DNA of 64,000 nucleotides from an uncultured Curvibacter sp. (GTDB lineage Bacteria; Pseudomonadota; Gammaproteobacteria; Burkholderiales; Burkholderiaceae_C). Positions 50,107 through 59,874 of this stretch are shown here, one piece after another; position 1 is the stretch's first letter; each line of letters starts with the position of its first letter. The stretch covers positions 1 to 64,000 of the forward strand of contig CAIKMN010000010.1 in the NCBI GenBank assembly GCA_903828535.1, read 5' to 3'. Made by a program: the position numbers and the translations under genes. The notes under the pieces are model-generated. The model was not told the origin of the DNA, ran no database searches, and saw only the letters and a program-made list of their open reading frames with translations.

Positions 50107-50421
50107 TTAATCTGGCAAGCGAAGACGCTCGACCACCTGGCCGTTTTTCAGGTGGCGCTCGACGATTTCATCGATGTCCTGGTGGTCGACAAAGCGGTAC
50201 CAAGTGCCCTCGGGGTAGACCACGGCCACCGGACCCGCTTCGCAGCGGTCAAGGCAACCGGCTTTGTTGACCCGAACCTGGCCCGGGCCAGCCAAACCCA
50301 GCGCCTTGACCTGCGCTTTGCAGTGGTCAAAAGCCGCTTGGGCGTTGTGTTGGGCACAGCAATCATCACCGTTGCTGCGCTGGTTTAAACAGAAAAAGAC
50401 GTGGCGCTTGAAATAGCTCAT
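50107..50421 (-). CDS. Thioredoxin-like [2Fe-2S] ferredoxin domain protein
   Basis: A 104-residue protein with the thioredoxin-like ferredoxin fold of NuoE-type domains. Four cysteines suitable for a 2Fe-2S cluster are visible: CLNQRSNGDDCC near residues 11-22 and AGCLDRCEAGP near residues 55-62. The motif YPEGTWY after the second pair is typical. It probably transfers electrons to an unknown partner. Similar small ferredoxins occur next to the hydrolase encoded downstream in Burkholderiales. Confidence 0.88.
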   Translation of the reverse strand: MSYFKRHVFFCLNQRSNGDDCCAQHNAQAAFDHCKAQVKALGLAGPGQVRVNKAGCLDRCEAGPVAVVYPEGTWYRFVDHQDIDEIVERHLKNGQVVERLRLPD

Positions 50422-50443
50422 GAAACGATTCTAAGGGGGCCAC

Positions 50444-51532
50444 TCAATTTCGTTTTGAAACCCGAATGGCCAAATAAAACAAGGTGACAAAGGGCCATAT
50501 CCAGCCAATCCATTCGGCCAAACCATTGAATCGAATAAAGCGCCCTTGCTCCCACGTTTGCAGGTTGTGCGCCAAATAGGCACTGGTGGGGGCCGGGTTG
50601 AGCAAGGTCAAATTAACGGCCAGCGCCAACAAGGCCAGCACCGCACAAGCCCTGGGTGGCAGCAGCCAAGCCAGCACCCCAACGCCAACCGCCAAGCCAA
50701 ACCCCCAAGCCACTGGGGCATGCCACCAACCCCAAGCCCGAGCGGGGCCAAAACTCAAGGCTTGCGACAACGCGGTCACAGCCAAGCCAGCCAACAAAAC
50801 CAAGGCCAAACCCAAAGGACGACGCACTTGGTTTCGCATCACGGCATAAAGGAGCAAAACAGGGGCCAGGGCCCCGAGCGCCACACACAGCACCTCGGTC
50901 AAAGGCGCCAACGCGGAGCGCTCAGCGGCCGACGTTGGCAACCAGGCCATGAGTTCAGCGGGCAAGCCCCAACCACTTAAGGCCTCAGAGGCGCGGGCCA
51001 CTACTTGACCCAAGCCCAAAGGCACTTCCAGCGGAAACAACAAGCCCAGGGGCCAAATGGCCAGAAGCACCAAGGCGCCGCGGGTGTCTTCCACAAACCA
51101 CTGATGGCGAAATTGACGCCAACGCTCCAAGCCGCCCAGGTTGTTAAGCAGCCACACCCCACCAGCGCCCAGAACCGCTCCGGCGGTGTTGAGACACCAA
51201 TCCAACTGCGACGGAACCCGAACCGGCAAAAAGCTTTGGGTTGCTTCCATCGTCAAAGACAAACAGGCGGCCAAAACCACGGCACTGAGCACTGGCCAGC
51301 GAAACCCTTGTCGCAAGCCCCCCACCGCCAGCAAAAACCCCAAAGGCGCATACCCCAAGACGTTGGAAATGACATCAAACCACGTCCAGTAACGTGGCCA
51401 GGGGGCCGTCAAAAATGCCAGGGGAGATAAGCCCTGCTCGCGCCAACCGGAAAAAGGATGCAGGCTGGCGTAAACAATCAGCACCGTGTAAACCAAGGCC
51501 AAAGGCCATGCCGACGTTTTGGTGGTGTTCAA
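50444..51532 (-). CDS. VanZ-like family membrane protein
   Basis: A 362-residue integral membrane protein with many hydrophobic helices. The N-terminal part (VYTVLIVYASLHPFSGW, VISNVLGYAPLGFLLAVG, EATQSFLPVRVPSQLDWCLNTAGAVLGA) shows the VanZ-like signature. Its role is unknown; VanZ itself confers low-level teicoplanin resistance. The start is uncertain: no ATG is available, and I favour the TTG at 51532, whose TTGA overlaps the hemJ stop; an alternative TTG lies at 51556. The C-terminal half is rich in leucine, alanine and tryptophan. Confidence 0.8.
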   Translation of the reverse strand: MNTTKTSAWPLALVYTVLIVYASLHPFSGWREQGLSPLAFLTAPWPRYWTWFDVISNVLGYAPLGFLLAVGGLRQGFRWPVLSAVVLAACLSLTMEATQSFLPVRVPSQLDWCLNTAGAVLGAGGVWLLNNLGGLERWRQFRHQWFVEDTRGALVLLAIWPLGLLFPLEVPLGLGQVVARASEALSGWGLPAELMAWLPTSAAERSALAPLTEVLCVALGALAPVLLLYAVMRNQVRRPLGLALVLLAGLAVTALSQALSFGPARAWGWWHAPVAWGFGLAVGVGVLAWLLPPRACAVLALLALAVNLTLLNPAPTSAYLAHNLQTWEQGRFIRFNGLAEWIGWIWPFVTLFYLAIRVSKRN

Positions 51533-51972
51533 AATGGCTTGACCACCACCAAGCAAACAATCGCCAACAACAACAGGACAGGCGCTTCATTGAACCAGCG
51601 GTACCAAACGTGGCTGCGCTGCGGTGCATGGGGTTCATGGGATTCAAAGCGCTTCAAAATTTTGCCGCAGGCATGGTGATACCCCAAGACCAAGAGCACC
51701 AACAACAGCTTGACGTGCATCCAACCATTGCCCGGCCCAGGGCCAAAACCAATGCCATAAACCAGCCACAACGTCAGGCCCAGCGCCAGCGCCGGTAGGG
51801 CCAAAAGGGTGGTGAAGCGGAATAATTTTCGCGCCATCAAGAGCAACCGGTCGCGCTCGGCTACAGAACCCGGCTCGACCATGGCGAGGTTGACAAAAAT
51901 TCGTGGCAAGTAGAACAATCCAGCAAACCAACTGGCCACGAAGACAATGTGCAAAGCTTTGATCCACAACAT
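51529..51972 (-). CDS. hemJ: Protoporphyrinogen IX oxidase HemJ
   Basis: HemJ is a four-helix membrane protein that oxidises protoporphyrinogen IX in many bacteria lacking HemG and HemY. The 147-residue product starts MLWIKALHIVFVASWFAGLFYLPRIF, which contains the conserved histidine of helix 1, and ends with a helix after WYRWFNEAPVLLLLAIV. I start at the ATG at 51972; the longer ORF-track frame crosses into hemB on the other strand. It is divergent from hemB with a 36-base gap, so two haem-synthesis genes share one promoter region, which supports HemJ over a generic CopD-like protein. Confidence 0.88.
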   Translation of the reverse strand: MLWIKALHIVFVASWFAGLFYLPRIFVNLAMVEPGSVAERDRLLLMARKLFRFTTLLALPALALGLTLWLVYGIGFGPGPGNGWMHVKLLLVLLVLGYHHACGKILKRFESHEPHAPQRSHVWYRWFNEAPVLLLLAIVCLVVVKPF

Positions 51973-51978
51973 GGCTAA

Positions 51979-53022
<1,044 letters not shown>

Positions 53023-53038
53023 GGCCTGGGCTTGTGTT

Positions 53039-53782
53039 TTAAGCCGCGAGTTTTTCTTCGAAAAACGCCAGCGTTCTGGCCAAGGCGGGCTTGGCAGCGG
53101 CCTCGTTGCCGGCGGCACGGTGGTTGCAATTGAAGCCGTGGTCGGCCGCATAAGTGAAGACCTGCACTTGGGGTTGCGCCTTCGTAAATTCAGCCACCGA
53201 GGGCATGGAAATGTAGTGGTCCTGCTCAGCGAAGTGGCTCATGACGGGCACTTGGGCTTGGCGGGCGGCCTCTTCGGGGCTGGTCATGCCCCCACCGTAA
53301 TACGTCACAGCGGCGCTGAGGCCCTTGACCAAGGCCGCGGCGCGCCAAGCCAAAACGCCGCCCCAGCAATAGCCCACGATGCCGACTTTGAGGGGGCCTG
53401 AATCCGCAGAGCCGAGGTGGGCGTAGTCCACAGCGGCTTGAATGTCGACCATCACGCCGGGGGCAGGCAGTTCGTCCACCGCTTGTTTGTAGCCAAAACC
53501 TTCTTGCATGTCCTCGGCCGTGTAGCCGAGATTCACATCGGCTTTGACGCGTGAAAACGTGGCGGGCGCTACCGCCAAAAAACCAGCCCGGGCGAAGCCA
53601 TCGGCCACTTCTCGGATGTGGGTGTTGACGCCAAAAATCTCTTGCAAAACCACCACCGCCCCTTGCGGGTGGTGGGCCCATTCACCTTGTGGTGAGGCCA
53701 CATAAGCCTTGAAGACGTGGCCATCGGCGGCGGTCAGTTCGACAAAATGGCCTGAGAAATTTGACTGTTTTGACTGTTGCAT
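53039..53782 (-). CDS. Dienelactone hydrolase family protein
   Basis: A 247-residue alpha/beta hydrolase of the dienelactone hydrolase group. The nucleophile is the cysteine in VGIVGYCWGGVLAWRAA near residue 133. Family segments VVLQEIFGVNTHIREVADGFARAGF near residues 45-70 and the triad histidine in ADHGFNC are present. It could open lactones from aromatic degradation or be a general carboxylesterase. It converges with hemB (16 bases apart) and is divergent from the SDR gene, which may link the two functions. Confidence 0.88.
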   Translation of the reverse strand: MQQSKQSNFSGHFVELTAADGHVFKAYVASPQGEWAHHPQGAVVVLQEIFGVNTHIREVADGFARAGFLAVAPATFSRVKADVNLGYTAEDMQEGFGYKQAVDELPAPGVMVDIQAAVDYAHLGSADSGPLKVGIVGYCWGGVLAWRAAALVKGLSAAVTYYGGGMTSPEEAARQAQVPVMSHFAEQDHYISMPSVAEFTKAQPQVQVFTYAADHGFNCNHRAAGNEAAAKPALARTLAFFEEKLAA

Positions 53783-53890
53783 TGGAGACTCCGTTCATTG
53801 GAAAAAAGGGGTTTGACTTTGGTCTAAAAGCGCCTCAGCGTGCTTTAATTTGGCCCAATTATGTTTCGATATTGTTAACAAAGGGCCGAC

Positions 53891-54640
53891 ATGAGCGAAC
53901 AAGTTGTCTTGATCACAGGGGCCAGTCGAGGCATTGGCGCGGCGACCGCTTTGTTGGCCGCCCAAGCTGGTTATGCGGTGGCCGTCAATTACGCCAGCAA
54001 CTCGCTGGCGGCCGACGAAGTGGTGCGCCAAATTCGGGCGCTGGGTGGGCGCGCCATCGCCGTCCAAGCCGACGTCGCCGTCGAGGATCAAGTGGTCGCG
54101 ATGTTCGAACACATCGATGCCAAGTTGGGGCGGCTCACCGCCTTGGTGAACAACGCAGGTGTCGTCGATTTTCCAGCCCGGGTGGAAGCCATGACGGTGG
54201 CCCGTTGGCAACGCATGTTCAACATCAACGTCCTGGGCACCTTCATTTGCTCACGAGAAGCGGTTCGCCGCATGAGCACCGAGCACGGCGGCTCGGGCGG
54301 CGCGATTGTCAACGTGTCGAGTGCCGCTTCGCGTTTGGGCTCACCCGGTCAGTATGTGGACTACGCCGCCGCCAAAGGTGCGGTGGACGCCTTCACCTTG
54401 GGCTTGGCAAAAGAAGTCGCGGCCGTGGGCATTCGCGTCAATGCGGTGCGCCCCGGTTTGATCGACACCGAAATCCATGCCTCAGGCGGCCAACCCAACC
54501 GAGCCCATGAGTTGGCGCACTTGGTGCCGATGAAGCGCCCGGGCACCGCTGAAGAAGTGGCGCAAACCATTCTTTGGCTGCTGTCAGACGCAGCCAGTTA
54601 CACCACCATGTCTTTGTTGGATGTCTCCGGCGGCCGTTGA
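53891..54640 (+). CDS. SDR family oxidoreductase
   Basis: A 249-residue short-chain dehydrogenase/reductase. The NAD(P)-binding motif is TGASRGIGAATALLA, followed by VNNAGVVD, and the catalytic Tyr-x3-Lys is YVDYAAAKGA near residue 157, with the serine in NVSSAASRL. The segment VRPGLIDTEIHASGGQPNR is typical of glucose-dehydrogenase/FabG-like members. The substrate is unknown. Its stop overlaps the next gene start by one base (TGATG), so it likely works with that MaoC-like protein. Confidence 0.9.
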   Translation: MSEQVVLITGASRGIGAATALLAAQAGYAVAVNYASNSLAADEVVRQIRALGGRAIAVQADVAVEDQVVAMFEHIDAKLGRLTALVNNAGVVDFPARVEAMTVARWQRMFNINVLGTFICSREAVRRMSTEHGGSGGAIVNVSSAASRLGSPGQYVDYAAAKGAVDAFTLGLAKEVAAVGIRVNAVRPGLIDTEIHASGGQPNRAHELAHLVPMKRPGTAEEVAQTILWLLSDAASYTTMSLLDVSGGR

Positions 54641-55164
54641 TGCTTATGAACACCCCATCCCACTCAACTTCCTCGGCCAAAACCACCTTGTATTACTGGG
54701 AGGACATGGCCGTCGGCGATGTCCGCGATCTCGGCAGCATCACCCCCACCCGGGCCGAAACCATTGCCTTTGCGGAGCAGTTCGACCCACAGCCCTTTCA
54801 CTTAGACGACGAAGCGGCCAAGGCCTCGGTTTTTGGGGCGTTGAGCGCCAGTGGTTGGCACACTTGCTCGATGGCCATGCGCTTGATGGTGACGAATTTT
54901 TTACAACAATCCAGCAGCTTGGGATCGCCTGGCCTGGAAGGCATCAAATGGCTAAAGCCCGTCTTCCCAGGAGACACGCTTCGCCTCACCAGCACCGTGC
55001 TGGAAAAACGCCCCATGCGCTCACGCCCAGCGGTTGGCTTGGTTCGCACCCAATGGTCGATGTTCAACCAACACGGCGATCAAGTCCTTCACATGGAAGG
55101 CTGGGGCATGTTTGGCAGGCGTCAGCCGCAGCCACCCACCGACACATCGGCCTCGGCAAGTTGA
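54640..55164 (+). CDS. MaoC-like hotdog-fold dehydratase
   Basis: A 174-residue hotdog-fold protein of the MaoC (R-specific enoyl-CoA hydratase-like) group. The conserved part YWEDMAVGDVRDLGSITPTRAETIAFAEQFDPQPFHLDDEAA holds the hydratase motif with aspartate and histidine. WLKPVFPGDTLRLTSTVLE is also typical. Coupled to the SDR gene, the pair could act on beta-hydroxyacyl or related thioesters. The start is the ATG at 54640 sharing a base with the SDR stop; an ATG at 54646 is an alternative. Its 3' end overlaps the opposite-strand hemerythrin gene by 43 bases. Confidence 0.85.
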   Translation: MLMNTPSHSTSSAKTTLYYWEDMAVGDVRDLGSITPTRAETIAFAEQFDPQPFHLDDEAAKASVFGALSASGWHTCSMAMRLMVTNFLQQSSSLGSPGLEGIKWLKPVFPGDTLRLTSTVLEKRPMRSRPAVGLVRTQWSMFNQHGDQVLHMEGWGMFGRRQPQPPTDTSASAS

Positions 55165-55586
55165 GTAAAGGCCCCTGTAACGGGGTCAAATTCAACCGCG
55201 CGCAAGTGCTCCGCCAAGCCGGCGTCCATGCCCTGGGCATGGGTATTGAACCAAATGCCCAACTCGTGGTTCATTTGACGAACCATGGCCAAATTGCCCG
55301 CCGCACCGCGCTTGGCGACTTCACGCATGATTTGCAAAATCTGGCTGTGTTCCCGTGAATGACAGGAGCCAGGACCAAACTGGGTCTGCTCCATCCAACG
55401 GTCTTCGCGGTCAAAGTGCGCCTGGGTGTGGGCGATCACGCTGTCCCAAAGGGGCAACAAGGCCTCGTCAGCCACCTCGGTCACCTGCGCCAACAGGTCG
55501 ACAAATTCACGGTGCGTGTCGTCCATGAAGTTCAAGTCCAACACCAAGTCGTTGTTCCATTGAAGCGATGGGTAGGTCTGCGTCAT
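55122..55586 (-). CDS. Bacteriohemerythrin
   Basis: A 154-residue hemerythrin-domain protein that binds oxygen at a di-iron site. The expected ligands are in DDTHREFVDLL, AHTQAHFDREDRWME, CHSREHSQIL and WFNTHAQGMD. The single-domain form could store or sense oxygen. I start at the ATG at 55586 (MTQTYPSLQWNNDLVLDL). It is convergent with the MaoC-like gene (43-base coding overlap) and divergent from the GMC oxidoreductase gene, with a 59-base intergenic region. Confidence 0.92.
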   Translation of the reverse strand: MTQTYPSLQWNNDLVLDLNFMDDTHREFVDLLAQVTEVADEALLPLWDSVIAHTQAHFDREDRWMEQTQFGPGSCHSREHSQILQIMREVAKRGAAGNLAMVRQMNHELGIWFNTHAQGMDAGLAEHLRAVEFDPVTGAFTQLAEADVSVGGCG

Positions 55587-55645
55587 CAAAATTCTCCGCC
55601 AATTTGCGACAGTCAAAAATCAGTCGTCAAGCTTACACTGTTGCC

Positions 55646-57406
55646 ATGAGTACCGCCAACGTTGTCAACTTTGATTTTATCGTCGTCGGAGCCGGCACCG
55701 CAGGGGCCTTGTTGGCCAACCGGCTCAGCGCCAACCCCAAACACAGGGTCTTGTTGATCGAAGCCGGCAAGGCCGACAACTACCCTTGGATTCACATCCC
55801 CGTGGGCTATTTGTATTGCATCGGCAACCCACGCACCGATTGGTTGTATCAAACCGAACCCAGCCCCGGCTTGAATGACCGCAGCTTGCGCTACCCACGT
55901 GGCAAAGCCTTGGGCGGCTGCAGCAGCATCAACGGCATGATTTACATGCGCGGCCAAGCGCGCGACTACGCGCATTGGGCCGACCTCACGGGTGACGACA
56001 GTTGGCGCTGGGAGAACGTGTTGCCCGCATTCAAACAGCATGAAGACCATTGGCGGCTCGACTCAGAAAGTCAAAATTCAGCCGACCCCAATGGCTTCCA
56101 ACCTCGTTTTGAGGCCCTGCACGGCAATTTCCGCACGGGCAGTACGGGTGAGTGGCGCGTCGAAAAACAGCGGTTGAAGTGGGCCGTTTTGGACGCCTTC
56201 GCCAAGGCCGCCCAACAAAGCGGCATCCCGGCAACCGAGGATTTCAACCAAGGCAGCAACGAGGGCGTGGGCTATTTTGAAGTGAACCAACGCCGAGGTT
56301 GGCGCTGGAACTCTGCCAAGGCCTTTTTGCGCGGCCCCCAAGCCGCCGAGCAACGCGCCAACCTCACCGTCTGGACCGAAACGCAAGTGGCGCAGTTACT
56401 GATCGGCCCCGATGCCAGCGGTTACCTCACTTGCACTGGCGCTAAATTGATGCGCCGGGGTGAAGCCGTCACCGTGCGGCTGCGCGGCCGCACCAGTGGC
56501 GTCGGTCACCAAGGCCGAGGTGAACTCATCTTGAGCGCGGGCAGCATTGGCTCCCCGCAAATTTTGCAGCTCTCTGGCGTCGGACAGGCCGACACCCTGC
56601 AAGCGCACGGGATTCACCCCACCGTGAACCTGCCGGGCGTGGGACAAAACTTACAAGACCATTTGCAAATCCGGGCGGTGTTCAAGGTGCAAGGCGTTAA
56701 AACGCTCAACACCCTTGCCAACAGCCTCTGGGGCAAAGCCATGATTGGCCTTGAATACGCCCTCTCACGAAGCGGCCCGATGAGCATGGCCCCCAGCCAA
56801 TTGGGCGCTTTCACCAAGAGCCGGCCCGACCTGCCTTATCCCAATCTGCAATACCACGTGCAGCCCTTGAGCCTGGACGCTTTTGGCGAGCCGCTTCACC
56901 CTTTCAATGCCTTCACTGCCAGCGTGTGCAACCTCAACCCCAGCAGCCGCGGCAGCGTGCACATCAAGAGCCCGCATTTTGGCGATGCCCCAGACATTCA
57001 GCCCAACTACCTGGCGACCGAAGAGGACCGCCAAGTGGCGGCCGACAGCTTGCGCCTGACGCGCCGCATCGTGTCCCAACCCGCTTTGGCCCGCTATCAA
57101 CCCGAGGAATTCAAGCCCGGCCTGCAATACCAAAGCGACGAGGAGCTCGCCCGCTTGGCTGGCGACATCGCCACCACCATTTTTCACCCCGTTGGCACGA
57201 CGCGCATGGGCTTGGCGTCAGACCCTTTGGCCGTCGTCGATTCGCGTTTGCGCGTGCTGGATGGTCAGGGCGGCGTGGTGGCGGGTTTGCGCGTGGTCGA
57301 TGCCGGTGTGATGCCCAGCATCACCAGTGGCAACACCAACAGCCCCACCTTGATGATTGCTGAAAAGGCCGCTGCCTGGATTTTGGCGGATGCAGGCGCA
57401 AACTGA
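55646..57406 (+). CDS. GMC family FAD-dependent oxidoreductase
   Basis: A 586-residue glucose-methanol-choline oxidoreductase. The FAD-binding loop is FIVVGAGTAGALLANRL near the start, followed by LLIEAG, the GMC signature GGCSSINGMIYMRGQARDY, and the C-terminal active-site region HPVGTTRMGLAS plus VDAGVMPSITSGNTNSPTLMIAEKA. It resembles choline or alcohol dehydrogenases, but substrate cannot be read from sequence. I start at the ATG at 55646; the ORF-track extension overlaps the hemerythrin promoter region. Confidence 0.92.
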   Translation: MSTANVVNFDFIVVGAGTAGALLANRLSANPKHRVLLIEAGKADNYPWIHIPVGYLYCIGNPRTDWLYQTEPSPGLNDRSLRYPRGKALGGCSSINGMIYMRGQARDYAHWADLTGDDSWRWENVLPAFKQHEDHWRLDSESQNSADPNGFQPRFEALHGNFRTGSTGEWRVEKQRLKWAVLDAFAKAAQQSGIPATEDFNQGSNEGVGYFEVNQRRGWRWNSAKAFLRGPQAAEQRANLTVWTETQVAQLLIGPDASGYLTCTGAKLMRRGEAVTVRLRGRTSGVGHQGRGELILSAGSIGSPQILQLSGVGQADTLQAHGIHPTVNLPGVGQNLQDHLQIRAVFKVQGVKTLNTLANSLWGKAMIGLEYALSRSGPMSMAPSQLGAFTKSRPDLPYPNLQYHVQPLSLDAFGEPLHPFNAFTASVCNLNPSSRGSVHIKSPHFGDAPDIQPNYLATEEDRQVAADSLRLTRRIVSQPALARYQPEEFKPGLQYQSDEELARLAGDIATTIFHPVGTTRMGLASDPLAVVDSRLRVLDGQGGVVAGLRVVDAGVMPSITSGNTNSPTLMIAEKAAAWILADAGAN

Positions 57407-57415
57407 AATTCAGTT

Positions 57416-58213
57416 TTAGATTGGGTGTTGGTCTTGGTTGCTTCTGAACCAAAAAAGCAACAAGGTGGCCGTCGGCATCAGCCCCGCCACCACCAACATC
57501 GGTAACGCCAGCGGGTAATCCAAGGGGCGCACCACCACCCAGATACAAAGCAGTTGCAACGCCACGGCCAACGCCACTCGACCCTGCCAAGGTTGCCAAT
57601 AGCGTTTCAACTTTTCGCTCAGCCACACGCCACTTTGGCCCGCCAACCATCCGGCACAGGCCCCGGCCAACACATCATTCGGCCAATGCACCCCGACCGC
57701 CATGCGCGACAAACCCACCCCCAGACCCACGCCCAAGGCGCTCAGTCGCAAACCACTGCGAAGGCCACCCGCGGGCAAACGGGCGCTCAGCACCCAAAGC
57801 ACGGCAACAAAGGCAAAACCAGTCAGGGTGTGACCAGAAGGGAAACTCTGGGTCGTCAAATGGGGGCCGATTTCGTGCACCCATTCAGGAGACAACACGG
57901 CGCTCGGGCGGGCGGCGTGGTAAGCCGCCTTCAAGCCCAACGAAAGCAACGTGCCCAAAGGAATGGAGGCCATCAGGGCGGGGATCACCTGTGGCCAAAA
58001 GTACAACAGCGGGCTGAGCAAGATCAGCATCACGCTGGTATCTCCGAACAAGGTCAAGAGGGACCACAGGGCATCGGGCCCATTGGCGGCCCACTGATTG
58101 ATGCTGACAAACAGTGCCACCGGTGGGCCATAGGGCATGGCCAGACAAGTGGCGAGCAACATCAGCGCGGCGAGCCAGGCCGCCGAGGTCCAACCGTTTA
58201 GACGCCACCTCAT
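57416..58213 (-). CDS. PAP2 family phosphatase (membrane)
   Basis: A 265-residue membrane phosphatase of the PAP2 superfamily. All three active-site motifs are present: KAAYHAARP, SFPSGHTLTGF and SRMAVGVHWPNDV. About six hydrophobic helices are seen. It likely removes phosphate from a lipid pyrophosphate in the periplasmic leaflet, such as undecaprenyl pyrophosphate. Its start (58213) overlaps the ArnT-like stop by four bases (ATGA), so it belongs to the glycosyltransferase module. I discard the 69 upstream residues of the ORF track. Confidence 0.9.
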   Translation of the reverse strand: MRWRLNGWTSAAWLAALMLLATCLAMPYGPPVALFVSINQWAANGPDALWSLLTLFGDTSVMLILLSPLLYFWPQVIPALMASIPLGTLLSLGLKAAYHAARPSAVLSPEWVHEIGPHLTTQSFPSGHTLTGFAFVAVLWVLSARLPAGGLRSGLRLSALGVGLGVGLSRMAVGVHWPNDVLAGACAGWLAGQSGVWLSEKLKRYWQPWQGRVALAVALQLLCIWVVVRPLDYPLALPMLVVAGLMPTATLLLFWFRSNQDQHPI

Positions 58214-59874
58214 GGCGCCCCCCTTTCTTGAACAGCACCTTGCCAATGTTGGCACCAAAGCAAATTGAAGTGGGCCAATTGCCGCCCCCAATGCATCACC
58301 GACATTTGTCCCTTGGCCTCGCATTCGGCAAATGCGTTGGGTCCAATTGGTGGGGCAAAGTCCATCAAAGACCAATTCACCAGCAGCACCGATTCGCCAG
58401 GTTGCAGCTCGCCAAACCAACGGTCAAATTGATCGTGGTGGGAATACACCACTTTGACGGGTGAAGGCCTTGCATACCAAGCCAAACGGCTGGCCAAAGA
58501 CCAGTTCATCACCGCCAAAGCGGGCGCTGGGCCGCCATTCGCCGATGCCAGTCCTTGCGCCGTCTGCTGCGCGAATGGGGCCACGTCGGACCATCCCCAC
58601 AAGTCGGCAAGGGGGTTGTTGGGAGCCGTCTGGGCAGATTGCCCCATCGGCGCCGTGGCTTGCGGGCCCGACTCGGCGTTGACGCCGGGCAGCCAACCCG
58701 CTGAAACCAACAACCATAAGGTCAAGGCCAAACCCACCATTTGTAACCCTACGAGCCCACGCCAAAGACCTGTTGAGACGCGCGACTGCAGTGCCTTTAA
58801 GCGCTGCGCCCAACCCCAAGCGGCTACGGGAAGCAGCGCCATCCAGGCCGACAGCGTCCAATGCGGCAAAGCCCCACCCCGCCCCGAGGTCAGCACCAGC
58901 AGCAACAGGGCCGGCACCCCGAAAAATGCACAAAAAACCAAAGGGGATCGGGTGGCCGGCGTTTGAGCGCGAACCGCCGCCCAAAGGCCCCATGCCAACA
59001 AGGGACCATAAGCCAAACATTGCACCAAAAAATAAGCCGCCACTTTGTAGAAATGCCACTGGCCGCCGCCAGCCGTGTGGTGGAGTTGGTATCCAAAGGA
59101 GGCCCAGTCGTTTTGCCAATTCCAATAAAAAACCGGCACCGTCAGCAGGCATGCCCCCAACAAGGCCGCCCAAAAGCCGCGTTGCTTGAAGAGGCCCAAG
59201 CCCCCTTGCCGCAGCAGCCAAGCCAAAGCGCTCAAACCCAACAAAACCGAGGTGTATTTGCTCAAGCCACACAAACCCAAACTCAGGCCCAGCGACAGCC
59301 AAGTCCCCATGCCGGCGGCTCGTTCATTGGCTTGGGTGGCTGCGCAGGGCTTGTCATTGTCGGTGTGCGCGTCTCGAGGCGCCTTCAGGCCATGACCCAG
59401 GCGCCAAGTCAGGGCCATCACCACGCCTGTCAGGGGCATTAACAACGTGTCGGGCACCCACGCGATGCCCAACAAATGCACCATGGGGCTGAACAACCAG
59501 AGCCACAAGGCCAGGCGGCGCACCCCCATGTCCTGCGGCCAAAGGTGTTGCACCAAAGCCATCAACGAGACCGCTCCTGCCATCCAGGTCAGCGTTGGCA
59601 CTGCCCGCATCAGGCCATCTTGCCCCCCCCAATAAGCGGGCAAAGCTTGTAACCAACCCACCAAAGGCGGGTGATCGTAATAACTCCAATCCAGATGAAT
59701 TCCGTAGAGGGCGTAGTGCGCTTCATCGGGGGACAAGCCCAAACCCATGGCCAAGCCGATGTGCACGCAGCAAGCCAGGCCAAGGGCGATCGACAAGGGA
59801 ATCGTTAAGGGGAGTGTCAAGGCCTGTTTCCAGGCCGATGCCCTGGGGCTTTGGATGCCGGCCAAGTTGCTCAT
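58210..59874 (-). CDS. ArnT-like GT-C membrane glycosyltransferase
   Basis: A 554-residue multi-helix glycosyltransferase of the ArnT/GT39-like PMT-2 type, which moves a sugar from a polyprenyl-phosphate donor to a lipid or protein acceptor on the periplasmic side. The first periplasmic loop has the catalytic acidic motif LSPDEAHYALYGIHLDWSYYDHPPLVGW near residues 52-78. The C-terminal soluble part includes NWSLASRLAWYARP. I start at the ATG at 59874, which overlaps the GT2 stop (ATGA). Acceptor and sugar are unknown; lipid A modification is one option. Confidence 0.9.
   Translation of the reverse strand: MSNLAGIQSPRASAWKQALTLPLTIPLSIALGLACCVHIGLAMGLGLSPDEAHYALYGIHLDWSYYDHPPLVGWLQALPAYWGGQDGLMRAVPTLTWMAGAVSLMALVQHLWPQDMGVRRLALWLWLFSPMVHLLGIAWVPDTLLMPLTGVVMALTWRLGHGLKAPRDAHTDNDKPCAATQANERAAGMGTWLSLGLSLGLCGLSKYTSVLLGLSALAWLLRQGGLGLFKQRGFWAALLGACLLTVPVFYWNWQNDWASFGYQLHHTAGGGQWHFYKVAAYFLVQCLAYGPLLAWGLWAAVRAQTPATRSPLVFCAFFGVPALLLLVLTSGRGGALPHWTLSAWMALLPVAAWGWAQRLKALQSRVSTGLWRGLVGLQMVGLALTLWLLVSAGWLPGVNAESGPQATAPMGQSAQTAPNNPLADLWGWSDVAPFAQQTAQGLASANGGPAPALAVMNWSLASRLAWYARPSPVKVVYSHHDQFDRWFGELQPGESVLLVNWSLMDFAPPIGPNAFAECEAKGQMSVMHWGRQLAHFNLLWCQHWQGAVQERGAP

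Noticed and set aside
55587-55645. FNR-type site between hemerythrin and GMC genes
   Set aside because: TTGAC repeats are present but do not form the required TTGAT-N4-ATCAA palindrome.
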